Shown: one piece after another, positions 15,525 through 23,807 of the stretch
How the letters are laid out: each line of letters opens with the position of its first letter
Numbering within the stretch: position 1 is the first letter of the stretch
Source: Planctomycetota bacterium
Lineage (GTDB): Bacteria; Planctomycetota; UBA1135; GCA-002686595
DNA: 52,000 nt
Assembly (NCBI GenBank): GCA_016872795.1
Contig: VGYZ01000020.1
Coordinates: 1 to 52,000, forward strand
Direction: 5' to 3'
Made by a program: the position numbers and the translations under genes
The notes under the pieces: model-generated
What the model was told of the DNA's origin: nothing
The model's database searches: none
Seen by the model: only the letters and a program-made list of their open reading frames with translations

Positions 15525-16934
15525 TCAGGCCAGCATCTCGCGCACGACTCGACCTGCCACATCGGTGAGCCGGAAGTGGCGCCCTTGGTAGAGCCATGTC
15601 AGGCGTTCGTGATCGATCCCGAGGAGGTGCAGCACGGTCGCGTGGAGATCGTGCACATGTACGCCGCCGTCGACGATGTTGTAGCTGAACTCATCGGTCG
15701 CTCCGTGCACATGCCCTGCGCGCACGCCGCCCCCTGCGAGCCACATGCTGAAGCAGCGCGGATGATGGTCGCGGCCATAGTCGCCCGCGGTCATGCGGCC
15801 CTGGCAGTAGGTGGTGCGCCCGAACTCGCCGCCCCAGATCACGAGCGTGTCGTCGAGCAATCCGCGCGCGGCTAGGTCCTGCACGAGCGCGGCCGATGCT
15901 TGGTCCGTCTGTCCACACTGGTGCGCGATGCCGCCGGGCAGCCCGCCGTGCTGGTCCCAACCTTGGTGGAACAGCTGCACGAAACGCACGCCGCGCTCCA
16001 CGAGCCGCCGCGCGAGCAGGCAATTCGCGGCGAATGTCCCCGGATCGCGCGCGCCCGCACCGTAGAGCTCGAAGGTCGCGTCATTCTCGCTGCTCGTGTC
16101 GGTCGCCTCGGGCACGCTCGCCTGCATGCGGAATGCGAGCTCGGCCTGCGCGATTCGCGCCTCGATTTCCGGATCGCGCTCGCGCGTGCTCGCGTCGCGT
16201 CCCATGCGCGCGAGAGCATCGAGCATCGCACGCCGCGCGTCGCGGCCGACACCCTCCGGATCGCCGAGGAACAGCACGGGTTCCTTTCCAGCGCGAAATT
16301 GCACGCCCTGGTGCTCGCTCGGCAGGAGGCCCGCGCCCCACAGACGAGCGTAGAGCGGCTGGTCGCGGATTGCGTCCTTCGATACGAGCACGACAAATGC
16401 GGGCAGGTCCGCATTCAGCGAGCCAAGGCCGTAGGAGAGCCACGAGCCCAGCGACGGGCGACCCGCGATCTGGCTGCCGGAGCAGAGAAATGTGATCGCG
16501 GGATCGTGGTTGATCGCCTCCGTGTGCACGGCACGCAGGACGCACAGGCGATCCGCGATGCGTCCGGTGTGCGGCAAGAGCTCGCTGACCTCGAGGCCGG
16601 ATTCTCCGTGGCGAGCGAAGCTCGCGAACGAAGCCGCGATCGGCAGCACCGCTTGATTCCCGCTCATGCCCGTGAGTCGCTGTCCCGCGCGCACGCTGTC
16701 CGGCAGCGGCCGTCCGTGCAGCGCGCGCAGGCCCGGCTTGTGATCGAAGGTCTCGAACTGCGACGGGCCACCCGCCTGGAACAGGTAGATGATGCGCTTC
16801 GCCCGCGGCGCGTGCTGCAGCGCTCGCGTGCGCGCTCCCTCCTGCGCCCCGAGGATGTCGGCGAGCGCGAGCGCGCCGAGTCCGAGGCCGGCGCCGCGCA
16901 GCAGCCCGCGTCGATCGAGGGGTGCGCCGTTCAT
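15525..16934 (-). CDS. DUF1501 family protein (Tat-exported, sulfatase-like fold)
   Basis: This 469-residue protein opens with LDRRGLLRGAGLGLGALALADIL, a twin-arginine-type signal (DRRGLLRGA then a hydrophobic stretch). DUF1501 hallmarks follow: IIYLFQAGGPSQFETFDHKP, CVLRAVHTEAINHDPA, LWGGEFGRT-like VIWGGEFGRTTYCQGR, GRDHHPRCFSMWLAGGG, and the C-terminal HDLHATVLHLLGIDHERLTW. The family is related to alkaline phosphatase/sulfatase folds and is very abundant in Planctomycetota, but its reaction is unknown. Its ATG overlaps the stop of the DUF1549/DUF1553 gene as ATGA, the standard genetic pairing for these two families, which suggests a joint extracytoplasmic role, perhaps in polysaccharide breakdown. 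Confidence 0.95.
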   Translation of the reverse strand: MNGAPLDRRGLLRGAGLGLGALALADILGAQEGARTRALQHAPRAKRIIYLFQAGGPSQFETFDHKPGLRALHGRPLPDSVRAGQRLTGMSGNQAVLPIAASFASFARHGESGLEVSELLPHTGRIADRLCVLRAVHTEAINHDPAITFLCSGSQIAGRPSLGSWLSYGLGSLNADLPAFVVLVSKDAIRDQPLYARLWGAGLLPSEHQGVQFRAGKEPVLFLGDPEGVGRDARRAMLDALARMGRDASTRERDPEIEARIAQAELAFRMQASVPEATDTSSENDATFELYGAGARDPGTFAANCLLARRLVERGVRFVQLFHQGWDQHGGLPGGIAHQCGQTDQASAALVQDLAARGLLDDTLVIWGGEFGRTTYCQGRMTAGDYGRDHHPRCFSMWLAGGGVRAGHVHGATDEFSYNIVDGGVHVHDLHATVLHLLGIDHERLTWLYQGRHFRLTDVAGRVVREMLA

Positions 16935-19900
16935 CGGACCACCATGGCTCCATCGCTCGCGAGGATCGTGCTGCAGGCGAGCGCGAGAGCGGCGAGTTCC
17001 GCGTCGGGAGTTCCGACGAGCTTGCGCGCGCCTTCGAAATCGGCGTCGAAGCGCTCGACCTCGCTTGCGATCAGCTCGAGCAGGGCGTTCGACTCCTCCG
17101 AGGTCGGTGCACGCGTGCAGGCGAGCGCGAAGGCGCGCTCGACGCGCGTCACTCGCGTCCCGGCTTCGCGGGCGGCGCGCTCGGCCAGCGCGCGCGCACA
17201 CTCGACGAACACCGGATCGTTCAGGATCGCGAGCGTCTGCAGCGGCGTGTTCGTCGTGCCGCGCCGCGTCATGCAGGCCTCGCGCGTTCCGGCGTCGAAC
17301 ACGCTCATGTCGGGCACTGGGACCGTGCGCTTGCGGAATGTGTAGAGGCTGCGGCGATGGGCGTTCTCCCCGCTGTCGGGCTGGTAGTGCCCGTTTTGCC
17401 CCGCATCGCTCCACAGTCCCTCGGGCTGCCATGGACGCACCGAAGGTCCGCCGAGCTTCTCGGCGAGCAGGCCAGAAGCAGCCAGCGCGCTGTCGCGCAG
17501 CATCTCCGCGCTCATGCGGACCGAAGGTCCGCGGGACAGGAGCGCGTTGTCGGGATCGAGTGCGCGCTTCTCGGTGCTCGCGCGCGAGTCCTGCCGGAAG
17601 GTCGAGGAGAGCACGAGGCGTCGCAGGAGCGCACGCATGTTCCACGCGCTCTGGGGAGTGCCATCGCCGCGCGCGAAGTCGACCGCGAGCGCGTCGAGCA
17701 GCTCCGGGTTCGAAGGGAAGCTGCCCTGCAACCCGAAGTTCTCGCTCGTCTCGACCAGACCGCGCCCGAACACCTGCGCCCACAGTCGATTCACGGCCAC
17801 GCGCGCGACCAGCGGATTGCGCGGGTCGAGCATCCACCGAACGAGTCCTTCGCGGTTGCGCGGCAGTGACGCATCGAAGGGCAGGACGGCCTCGAGTGCG
17901 CCCGGCGCCACGGCTGCGCTCGCGTCCGGCTGGTCGTAGGCGCCGCGGCGCAGCACGAAGGTCGGTGGCGCGAACGCGGAGTCCTGCATGCAAGCGAAGG
18001 CGGGAATGCCATCGAGGTGCGCCGCGAGCTCGCGCTGCGCCGAGCGAACGGCGGCGCGCGCGGCCGCGACGCCTTCGTCGAGTGTTTCCGCGAAGTGCTC
18101 TTCGAACGCTTCGAACTCGCCCGGAGCGACGCCGAGTCCATCGAGAATCGCAAGCTCGCGAGCCTGCACGCTCGTCAGCGCTCGTTTCCACACGCGCAGC
18201 TCGTCGATCGCGCCGCCACGGAAGCCGCTTCCGCGCGAGCGCGACCCGAGCTCGAGCGTGTGACCCGCGAGCGGACCATCGAGTCCGTCGCGCACGACCT
18301 CGACGATCTCAGGCACGCCGTTCACGAAGATGCGCAGGCCGCTCGCGCGCGACGAGCCGTCGTAGGAGACGACGAGGTGGGTCCAGATGTCGAGCGGCAG
18401 TGGTTCGCGCATGCGCACGCTCGCGGCCGAGCCCGGCCAGAAGTGGATCGCGCTCCAGCGCACATGCCCGTCGACGAGCTCGAGCTCGATGCCGGAGGCG
18501 TCCGCATCCTGCGTGTAGAAGCCCGACGCATGCACGATCGCGGCGCGCGCGTTGCGTTCGCTGGGACGAATCCACAGGGCGATGCTGATTTCGTCGTGTC
18601 GCCCGAAGCCCGCGAGCCCGTCGAGCAGCAGGCCGCCGTCGCCGTCGAAGCTCGCGCCCGCTCCGCTCTTTCCTTCGCCGAGGGCAAACTGCCCGAGCTG
18701 CTCGGGTCGGCGGCGATCGACGCTCGCGGGCGGCGCGCCTGTCACCAGATTCGCCACCAGACCATTCTCGAGCGACTCGAACGCCCAGTGAGCGTCGGGA
18801 GGCGGAGCTTGCATCGCGGTCGCTGCGAGCCGCACCGATTGCAGCCGCGTCCGCGCCTCGGCACGCCGCAGCGCGAGCTGCGCTTGCGCCTGTTCGAGCG
18901 CAGCGCGCAGTTCCTGCTCGCGCAGCCGTTGCTCCTCGCTCGCCAAGCGCACGAAGGGCGGCGGCGCGTTCACCGGCAGCGCGTACGACTTGAGCCCGTT
19001 CTCGTCGATCGAGCCGAACATCGCGGCGAGCGCGTAGAACTCGCGCGTCGGCAGCGGGTCGAACTTGTGGTCGTGACAGCGCGCGCACTCCAGCGTCAGG
19101 CCGAGAAATGTCGTCCCGAACGTGCCGACGCGGTCGGCGATGCCCTCTTGGCGAAACTCCTCCGCGATCGAGCCGCCTTCCTCGGTCATGCGATGGAGGC
19201 GATGGAAGCCCGTGGCCACGCGCTGGCCGAGGTCGGCCTCGGGCTGCAGGTCGCCGGCGAGGACCGCGCGCACGAACTGGTCGTAGGGCATGTTCGATTG
19301 GAGCGCGCTCAGCAGCCAGTCGCGCCACGGCCATGTGAACGAGCCGCCGTCGGTCTGGTAGCCGTGCGTGTCGGCGTAGCGCGCGAGGTCGAGCCATGTC
19401 GTGGCCGTGTGCTCTGCGGCGCGCGCGGAGGCGAGCATCGCATCGACGCGCCGCGCGAATTCACTTGCGCTGGGATCGCGCGCGAACGCTTCGGCTTCGT
19501 CGGGCGTCGGCGGCAGCCCGGTCAGCACGAGCGATGCGCGTCGCAGGAGCAGGCGCGGATCCGCCTCCGGCTGTGGAGCCAGTCCGGCGCGCTCGAGAGC
19601 AGCGAGCACGTGTAGATCGAGCTCGTCGCGGGCCCAGCTCGCGTTGCGCGTGCGCGGCGGCTCGACCTTGCGCGGCGCCACGAAGGCCCAGTGCGGCATG
19701 TACGCCGCTCCCTCGGAGGCCCAGCGCAGGAGCGTCGCGCGCTGTGCGTCGGAAAGGGGCCGCTTGAGCTTCGGCGGCGGCATCACTTCGTCGGCGTCAT
19801 GGCTGGCGACTCGCCGCGCAAACTCGCTGTTCGCACCGCCTTCGAGCGCCTCGCGCGCGCCGTCCTCCAGATCGAGGCGCAGCCCTGCCTTGCGCTTCTC

Positions 19901-20239
19901 CTCGTCCGGCCCGTGGCAGCTGAAGCAACGATCCGCGAGGATCGCTCGCACATCGCGATCGAAGCGCAGAGCCTGCTCGATCCGACGCTCGTGGACGAGC
20001 GTGGCGCAAGCGACCGTGGTGAGCAGCGTGGCGAGGATCGCGACCGTGCGCGTCCTGCCGACACCGTGCGCGCCAACCGCTCCCCGCTCGCCTCCGAGGC
20101 GTGACACGACGGCCGCGCTCGACACGCTCGCGTCGGCCTCGGGGGACGGCAGGCACACCGCGCCCGAGGGGATGTCGCTGGGCGGCGCCACCACCTCGCG
20201 TGTGGCGAGCGCCTGGCCGGCCAGCGGGAAGGGGATCAT
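16931..20239 (-). CDS. PSCyt1/DUF1549/LamG/DUF1553 (PSD1) planctomycete cytochrome-like protein
   Basis: This 1102-residue multidomain protein has a membrane anchor (VAILATLLTTVACA, ~66-80). A PSCyt1 domain carries a c-type haem motif, CFSCH (105-109). PSCyt2/DUF1549 spans ~200-420 with a second CxxCH in ECARCHDHKFDP (385-389). A coiled-coil-like stretch (~430-475) and a concanavalin-like LamG domain (~482-690) follow. DUF1553 (~800-1080) includes VNRLWAQVFGRGLVETSENFG. Such proteins are typical of Planctomycetota, and the LamG insertion is a known architecture. The likely role is an exported redox or carbohydrate-binding factor partnering with the DUF1501 protein. The ATG at 20239 is favoured because third codon positions stay GC-rich to it; a GTG at 20107 is the alternative. 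Confidence 0.93.
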   Translation of the reverse strand: MIPFPLAGQALATREVVAPPSDIPSGAVCLPSPEADASVSSAAVVSRLGGERGAVGAHGVGRTRTVAILATLLTTVACATLVHERRIEQALRFDRDVRAILADRCFSCHGPDEEKRKAGLRLDLEDGAREALEGGANSEFARRVASHDADEVMPPPKLKRPLSDAQRATLLRWASEGAAYMPHWAFVAPRKVEPPRTRNASWARDELDLHVLAALERAGLAPQPEADPRLLLRRASLVLTGLPPTPDEAEAFARDPSASEFARRVDAMLASARAAEHTATTWLDLARYADTHGYQTDGGSFTWPWRDWLLSALQSNMPYDQFVRAVLAGDLQPEADLGQRVATGFHRLHRMTEEGGSIAEEFRQEGIADRVGTFGTTFLGLTLECARCHDHKFDPLPTREFYALAAMFGSIDENGLKSYALPVNAPPPFVRLASEEQRLREQELRAALEQAQAQLALRRAEARTRLQSVRLAATAMQAPPPDAHWAFESLENGLVANLVTGAPPASVDRRRPEQLGQFALGEGKSGAGASFDGDGGLLLDGLAGFGRHDEISIALWIRPSERNARAAIVHASGFYTQDADASGIELELVDGHVRWSAIHFWPGSAASVRMREPLPLDIWTHLVVSYDGSSRASGLRIFVNGVPEIVEVVRDGLDGPLAGHTLELGSRSRGSGFRGGAIDELRVWKRALTSVQARELAILDGLGVAPGEFEAFEEHFAETLDEGVAAARAAVRSAQRELAAHLDGIPAFACMQDSAFAPPTFVLRRGAYDQPDASAAVAPGALEAVLPFDASLPRNREGLVRWMLDPRNPLVARVAVNRLWAQVFGRGLVETSENFGLQGSFPSNPELLDALAVDFARGDGTPQSAWNMRALLRRLVLSSTFRQDSRASTEKRALDPDNALLSRGPSVRMSAEMLRDSALAASGLLAEKLGGPSVRPWQPEGLWSDAGQNGHYQPDSGENAHRRSLYTFRKRTVPVPDMSVFDAGTREACMTRRGTTNTPLQTLAILNDPVFVECARALAERAAREAGTRVTRVERAFALACTRAPTSEESNALLELIASEVERFDADFEGARKLVGTPDAELAALALACSTILASDGAMVVR

Positions 20240-20309
20240 CGGGGGCCGATTGTGCGGGGGAGGGCGCGGATGCGAAAGGGGCCACGCAACTCACTAGACT
20301 CTCGAGCCG

Positions 20310-21227
20310 ATGGTCAAGCTTCGGCGCATTCCCACGTCGATGACGTCGGGCTCCCACCTCGTGGCCGCGCTCGAGCAGTCCGGCCTGCGCGAGGTCGAGC
20401 GGGTCGCGGACCTCGCGCCGCTCGTTTCGTGGCGCGGGCAGCCGCTGCCGGAGCGAGCCGAGATCATCGTCCGCCGGCGCCAGATCGGCGCCACGGCGGA
20501 CGACTTGGGCTTCGTGCGCGGGGCGGAGGGGCGCTACGAGGCGCTCGTGAGCGAGATCCTGCTCTCGCGCTTCGACAAGCGCTGGTTCGCGGAGCTCGAG
20601 AAGCGCTACGCGGCGCTCGCGGGCGGCCCGGTCCCGGAGGCTCGTCCGACGCAAGCGCCCGTGCCTTCCGTCGAATTGCCCGCAGAGCTCGCTCCTTCCA
20701 AGCAGCCCGAGAGGCCCCGAACGGACGCGCCGCCTCCGACGCCAGCGCCGCAGCCGACCCCCAAGCCACAAGCCGCTCTTCCCGCGCCGCCGCTCGCTCG
20801 CCGCGGAACGATCGAGGTCGATAGCGTCGAGCTGCCCGCCTTGGCGCGCGAGGAAGGCAGCGCGTCCGAGCTCGCCAAAGTGGAGACCGATCTCGTCGCG
20901 ATTCTCGGGGCTGCGAAGCGTGCAGGTGGCGGGGCTGGGTGCGCACGCTCCTTGGTCGTCCTCGCGCTCGTGTGCGGCATCGCTGCGGCGACGGAGAGCG
21001 GGGCGATCCTCGTTCTTGGGCTGCTCGGCTTGGGTTTCTACACCGTGCGCGATCTTGCGCAGCGCAAGCAACGCATGGTGCAGGCGGCGACCGCCGAGTT
21101 CCGCGCGCGCTTCGGCTCCCGGGCCGAAGCGCGCGAGCTCGCGCTGCAGCGCCTGCGCCGCGAGATCGGCAAGCTCGACGGCGACAAGCGCGCCGTGGTC
21201 GAGCAGCTCCTGCGACGCGTGTCGTGA
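20310..21227 (+). CDS. DUF1257-like N-terminal domain fused to a C-terminal membrane hairpin
   Basis: This 305-residue protein has three parts. Residues 1-105 resemble DUF1257/Ycf35: an IPTSMTSGSHLVAALEQSGL opening, then AEIIVRRRQIGA, DLGFVRGAEGRYEALVSE, and a final FDKRWFAELEKRYA. Residues ~110-170 are a Pro/Ala-rich linker. Residues ~210-252 form two hydrophobic helices (SLVVLALVCGIAAATESGAI; LVLGLLGLGFYTVRDL), followed by a basic helical tail. Ycf35 proteins are small conserved proteins of cyanobacteria and plastids without a clear function. The family call is from pattern only, so moderate. The gene overlaps the AlkB-like gene as GTGA and diverges from the DUF1549/DUF1553 gene. Confidence 0.7.
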   Translation: MVKLRRIPTSMTSGSHLVAALEQSGLREVERVADLAPLVSWRGQPLPERAEIIVRRRQIGATADDLGFVRGAEGRYEALVSEILLSRFDKRWFAELEKRYAALAGGPVPEARPTQAPVPSVELPAELAPSKQPERPRTDAPPPTPAPQPTPKPQAALPAPPLARRGTIEVDSVELPALAREEGSASELAKVETDLVAILGAAKRAGGGAGCARSLVVLALVCGIAAATESGAILVLGLLGLGFYTVRDLAQRKQRMVQAATAEFRARFGSRAEARELALQRLRREIGKLDGDKRAVVEQLLRRVS

Positions 21228-21832
21228 GCCCTTCGCCCCCGCCCGTTCGCCACCTCGTCCGTTGGGGGAGCCCTGCCCACGCGGATCGCTGGCTCGGCCA
21301 GCTCCTCGCCGCCGTTCCGTGGAAGCAGGAGCACATCACCGTCTTCGGCCGGCGCCATCCGATGCCGCGGCTCTCGTGCTGGATGGCGGACCCCGGCTGC
21401 GAGTACCGCTACTCCGACCTGCAGAACGTGATCGAGCCATGGACGCCGGTCGCGCAGGAGATTCGCGCCCGGCTGCTGGAGGAGCTCGGTTGCCCGTTCA
21501 ACTCCCTGCTCCTGAACCTCTACCGCGACGGGCGCGACTCGATGGGCTGGCATGCCGACGACGAGGCCGAGCTCGACCCCGAGGCCCCGATCGCCTCGCT
21601 GAGCCTCGGCACGACGCGCACGTTCCGCATGCGCGCCCGTCGCGCCCGCCGCGAGCCAAAGCTCGCCTGGGAGCTCGGCCACGGCGACCTGCTCGTGATG
21701 GATCCTCCCACGCAGCGCGACTGGCAGCACGAGCTTCCGCGGCGCCTGCGCGTCGAGGGGCCGCGCGTGAATCTGACCTTCCGCGTGGTGCGGCCGCAGG
21801 CCAGAAACACCGCGCGGGTCGCGTCGCCCTGA
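21224..21832 (+). CDS. alkB: AlkB-like 2-oxoglutarate/Fe(II) dioxygenase (DNA/RNA alkylation repair)
   Basis: This 202-residue protein uses a GTG start overlapping the upstream stop (GTGA). It has the AlkB dioxygenase core: the substrate-lid region WKQEHITVFGRRHPMPRL, the NSLLLNLYRDGRDSMGWHADDE block with iron ligands His110 and Asp112, WQHELP with the third ligand His169, and PRVNLTFRVVR with Arg181 and Arg187 for 2-oxoglutarate binding. The pattern fits the ALKBH2/3-like bacterial branch (PR...N.TFR ending and GWHxDDE). It should oxidatively remove methyl groups such as 1-methyladenine or 3-methylcytosine in the cytoplasm. The stop lies within the loop of a long perfect hairpin. Confidence 0.93.
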   Translation: MSPSPPPVRHLVRWGSPAHADRWLGQLLAAVPWKQEHITVFGRRHPMPRLSCWMADPGCEYRYSDLQNVIEPWTPVAQEIRARLLEELGCPFNSLLLNLYRDGRDSMGWHADDEAELDPEAPIASLSLGTTRTFRMRARRARREPKLAWELGHGDLLVMDPPTQRDWQHELPRRLRVEGPRVNLTFRVVRPQARNTARVASP

Positions 21833-21852
21833 CCGGACGACGCGACCCGCGC
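21812..21852. terminator. 15-bp perfect hairpin spanning the alkB stop codon
   Basis: The arms 21812-21826 and 21838-21852 are exact reverse complements (GCGCGGGTCGCGTCG), with an 11-base loop that contains the alkB stop. It separates alkB from the convergent flp-like gene ending at 21876, so it probably terminates transcription from both sides. There is no clear T-tract. Confidence 0.65.
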
Positions 21853-21875
21853 AGGGTTGCGAGCTCGAGCGGCGA

Positions 21876-22055
21876 CTAGTCGCCGTTGGCGATGTTGAGC
21901 TTCCGGACGGTGAAACTCACCTTCTCGGAGATCTTGTCGTTGAGCTCGGTAAAGCCGCCGACTGCGCCGCCCGCGACGACCAGGCCGGTGATGGTCACTT
22001 CGGTCGTCTCGGCACCGCGCTCGTCGCGCAGAAAGCTCAGAATCCAGCGAGTCAT
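21876..22055 (-). CDS. Flp-type prepilin-like small protein (copy 3)
   Basis: This 59-residue protein has a short basic leader followed by the prepilin cleavage context DERG/AETTEVTITG. Cleavage after Gly14 would leave Glu at mature position +5, as in Flp/type IVb pilins. A short hydrophobic segment follows (LVVAGGAVGGF). The body matches the other two copies up to FTELNDKI, but the tail differs (EKVSFTVRKLNIANGD rather than a KLDAA-type end). An upstream GGAGC is a plausible ribosome-binding site. It lies at the far end of the Tad locus and should be a substrate of the prepilin peptidase at 30012. It is separated from copy 2 by a hairpin, so it is probably transcribed on its own. Confidence 0.75.
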   Translation of the reverse strand: MTRWILSFLRDERGAETTEVTITGLVVAGGAVGGFTELNDKISEKVSFTVRKLNIANGD

Positions 22056-22173
22056 GGGAAGCTCCGTGTGCGTAGGCCTGCAGTGGTCTCTCGTGCCTTT
22101 CGAGCGTTCCGGGCGCCCTTCTGGAGATGCAATCTCCTAGGGCGCGGGGCCGCTTTCGCGGGCCGGAAAGACT

Positions 22174-22199
22174 TGCGGCTCCGGTTGCCCGGAGCCGCA
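22174..22199 (-). terminator. 11-bp perfect hairpin terminator after prepilin copy 2
   Basis: The arms TGCGGCTCCGG (22174-22184) and CCGGAGCCGCA (22189-22199) pair perfectly around a 4-base loop. On the minus strand the stem is followed by AGTCTTTCC, a weak U-rich tail. It lies 27 bases past the stop of the copy 2 prepilin gene. Confidence 0.7.
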
Positions 22200-22225
22200 G
22201 GTCGTCGGCTACGCGTGGAAGCCGA

Positions 22226-22405
22226 TCAGTTGCCGTCGGCAGCGTCGAGCTTGCCGATGAGCTCGTCGCCCTTGGCTTCGATCTTGTCCTTCAGCTCGGT
22301 GAAGCCGGCGACGGCGCCGCCAGCGAGGACGAGGCCCGTGATGGAGACTTCGGTCGTCTCGGCGCCGCGCTCGTCCGCAATGAACAGCTTGATCCAGTTC
22401 TTCAT
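22226..22405 (-). CDS. flp: Flp-type prepilin-like small protein (copy 2)
   Basis: This 59-residue protein has the basic leader MKNWIKLFIADERG, cleavage expected after Gly14, then AETTEVSITG with Glu at +5 and a hydrophobic LVLAGGAVAGF stretch. The tail FTELKDKIEAKGDELIGKL is nearly identical to copy 1. The small size and the Glu+5 match Flp/type IVb pilins, although Tyr at +6, common in Flp, is replaced by Val. It probably forms the pilus fibre assembled by the upstream Tad machinery after processing by the A24 peptidase. The start is the ATG after an AT-rich, A-tract-containing 5' region, so it may have its own promoter. Confidence 0.8.
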   Translation of the reverse strand: MKNWIKLFIADERGAETTEVSITGLVLAGGAVAGFTELKDKIEAKGDELIGKLDAADGN

Positions 22406-22730
22406 GTTGTGTCGTTTCCCAGACAGGGGGAGGGGTTTGAGAGGCGCGGAGCCGGGCCCGATGCCCAAACTTTCATCGCCGGGGCTAGAGCATCCCTCCG
22501 ATCTGATCCGAGGGGAAGTGCCGCCTTCGTTTTTTTTGAAATTCCTTAGAGCGTTTCGATTCTGAAACGCCGCCCCGCTGGCAAGCTCGCCACGAGCCGA
22601 CGGGGCGACCACGGAAGCAAGAGACAACGCCGACCCCGCTCTGGCGGAATCGGCGTCGCTGCGACGAGCGCCCACCCAGCGGGGGGGCTAGGAGGAGTCT
22701 CGGGCGTGCGCTCGAGTCGCACTGCCTGTG
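22406..22730. other. Non-coding gap between prepilin copies 1 and 2
   Basis: The 325-bp gap has no supported gene. On the minus strand, in order, it holds the terminator-like hairpin after copy 1 (22627-22656), a 7-bp CGCCCCG/CGGGGCG inverted repeat (22571-22607), a perfect 7-bp GCGTTTC/GAAACGC hairpin (22551-22570), and an eight-A tract (about 22530-22537). The A-tract and its AT-rich surroundings are the most AT-rich part of the locus and could mark a promoter for copy 2. Confidence 0.5.
22627..22656 (-). terminator. Hairpin terminator after prepilin copy 1
   Basis: The outer arms ACGCCGA (22627-22633) and TCGGCGT (22650-22656) pair perfectly, with an inner CCGC/GCGG stem. On the minus strand the hairpin is followed by TGTCTCTTGCTTCC, which is moderately U-rich. 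Confidence 0.6.
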
Positions 22731-22910
22731 CTAGTTGCCCGTGGCCGCGTCGAGCTTGCCGATGAGCTCGTCGCCCTTGGCTTCGATCTTGTCCTTCAGC
22801 TCGGTGAAACCGGCGACGGAGCCGCCAGCCACGACGACGCCCGTGATGGCGAGCTCGGTCGATTCGGCGCCGCGCTCGTCGTTCAGGAACAGCTTGATCC
22901 AGTGCTTCAT
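22731..22910 (-). CDS. flp: Flp-type prepilin-like small protein (copy 1)
   Basis: This 59-residue protein opens MKHWIKLFLNDERG, with expected prepilin-peptidase cleavage after Gly14 and Glu at mature +5 (AESTELAITG). It has a hydrophobic VVVAGGSVAGF segment and the same FTELKDKIEAKGDELIGKL tail as copy 2. It is the prepilin gene closest to the Tad assembly genes, following tadD after a 315-bp gap that holds a strong hairpin. It is the best candidate for the main fibre subunit. The near-identity with copy 2 argues for a recent duplication, and copy 3 is older or under different selection. Confidence 0.8.
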   Translation of the reverse strand: MKHWIKLFLNDERGAESTELAITGVVVAGGSVAGFTELKDKIEAKGDELIGKLDAATGN

Positions 22911-23225
22911 GATGTTGGTACTCGTTCTAGCGAGGTGGAATGTGGGAGAGAGGCGCTTCGGTGTCACGCGTGGGCCGAGCACAGCGCTCGTCGCGCGGAC
23001 AAAGGAGCTCTCCCGCGAGTCCGGGACCGAGGTCGGACGGAGCTCCAAGAATTCGAGCTCGGCTTGCGGCGTGTGGACGCTCTTTCCCGGTGCGGGCGGG
23101 CCTGCGATGCGGACGCCCGGATAGGGCCGCGCGCCGACGGCCCGCACGCGGGGCCATCGGCGCGCGATGGTGGAACGAGACCTGGGAAGAGCGCGTCGAG
23201 CTCTCTCGCGCCTCTGGCGGCGCCC
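22911..23225. other. Non-coding gap between tadD and prepilin copy 1
   Basis: The 315-bp stretch has no supported gene. It contains the 10-bp hairpin at 23128-23166 and, nearer the prepilin, a weaker interrupted stem built from GGAGCTC/GAGCTCC and GTCCG/CGGAC arms around 23000-23050. A separate promoter for the pilin gene, which usually needs far more transcript than the machinery, would be expected here, but I cannot point to one. Confidence 0.45.
23128..23166 (-). terminator. Long GC hairpin between tadD and the prepilin genes
   Basis: The arms CGCGCGCCGA (23128-23137) and TCGGCGCGCG (23157-23166) pair perfectly, with an inner GGCCC/GGGCC stem. It starts about 60 bases after the tadD stop and lacks a T-tract, so it could act as a terminator, a pause site or an RNA 3'-end protector. 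Confidence 0.5.
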
Positions 23226-23807
23226 TCAGCGGCTCGCGGCGAAGCGCGCGCGGCTGGCGCGGGCGATCTCGAGGTTCGAGTTCACGTCGGCCGGGGTGAG
23301 CACGCGTCCCCACAGCTCACGCGCGCCGTCCTCATCGCCGCCGAGGGCCCGGGCGAGCGCGAGGTTCGACACGTACTCCGCGTCGGCGGGGTCCGCCTTG
23401 CAGGCCGCCTCGAAGTCGGCGGTGGCCGGAGCGAGGTCCGCGGCGAGCAGGTGGCACAGACCGCGGTCGTTGTGCAGCACCGGGTGGCCCGGGAAGCGCA
23501 CGAGCCCGCGGTCGAGCCAGCCGATGGCGTCCTGCATGCGACCCTCCGAGAGCAGGATCTCGGCGCCCTCGGTGTAGGTGCCGAGGTGGTCGGGGTGCTC
23601 GCGCAGCAGGCGCTCGATCACGTACCCCGCGCGCGTGGTGTCGCCGCGGGCTGCGAGGACGCGGGCCGTGAGCTGCAGCGTCTGCGCGGTCGTCGGCTTG
23701 AGCGCGCCGCCCTCGAACCAGTCGAGGTTCGGGTCTGGCGTCGACTGGCAGGCGCTCGCGACGAGCAGCAGCGCGGCGGCACAGGTGTGAGTGAGGAGGT
23801 GCTTCAC
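23226..23807 (-). CDS. tadD: TadD-like TPR lipoprotein of the Tad pilus system
   Basis: This 193-residue protein starts at GTG, overlapping the upstream stop (GTGA), with a lipobox (VASAC, Cys20). Three to four tetratricopeptide-like helical pairs follow (for example LTARVLAARGDTTRAGYVIERLL and DRGLVRFPGHPVLHNDRGLC). TadD proteins are outer-membrane-associated TPR lipoproteins that help secretin assembly or pilotin function in Tad systems. Size, signal and operon position fit well. The gene is the last of the machinery genes before a hairpin and the prepilin copies. Confidence 0.82.
   Translation of the reverse strand: MKHLLTHTCAAALLLVASACQSTPDPNLDWFEGGALKPTTAQTLQLTARVLAARGDTTRAGYVIERLLREHPDHLGTYTEGAEILLSEGRMQDAIGWLDRGLVRFPGHPVLHNDRGLCHLLAADLAPATADFEAACKADPADAEYVSNLALARALGGDEDGARELWGRVLTPADVNSNLEIARASRARFAASR

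Noticed and set aside
22500-22560. Sigma54 promoter before prepilin copy 2
   Set aside because: A GGCAC-like element is present, but the GC pair at the required distance is missing.
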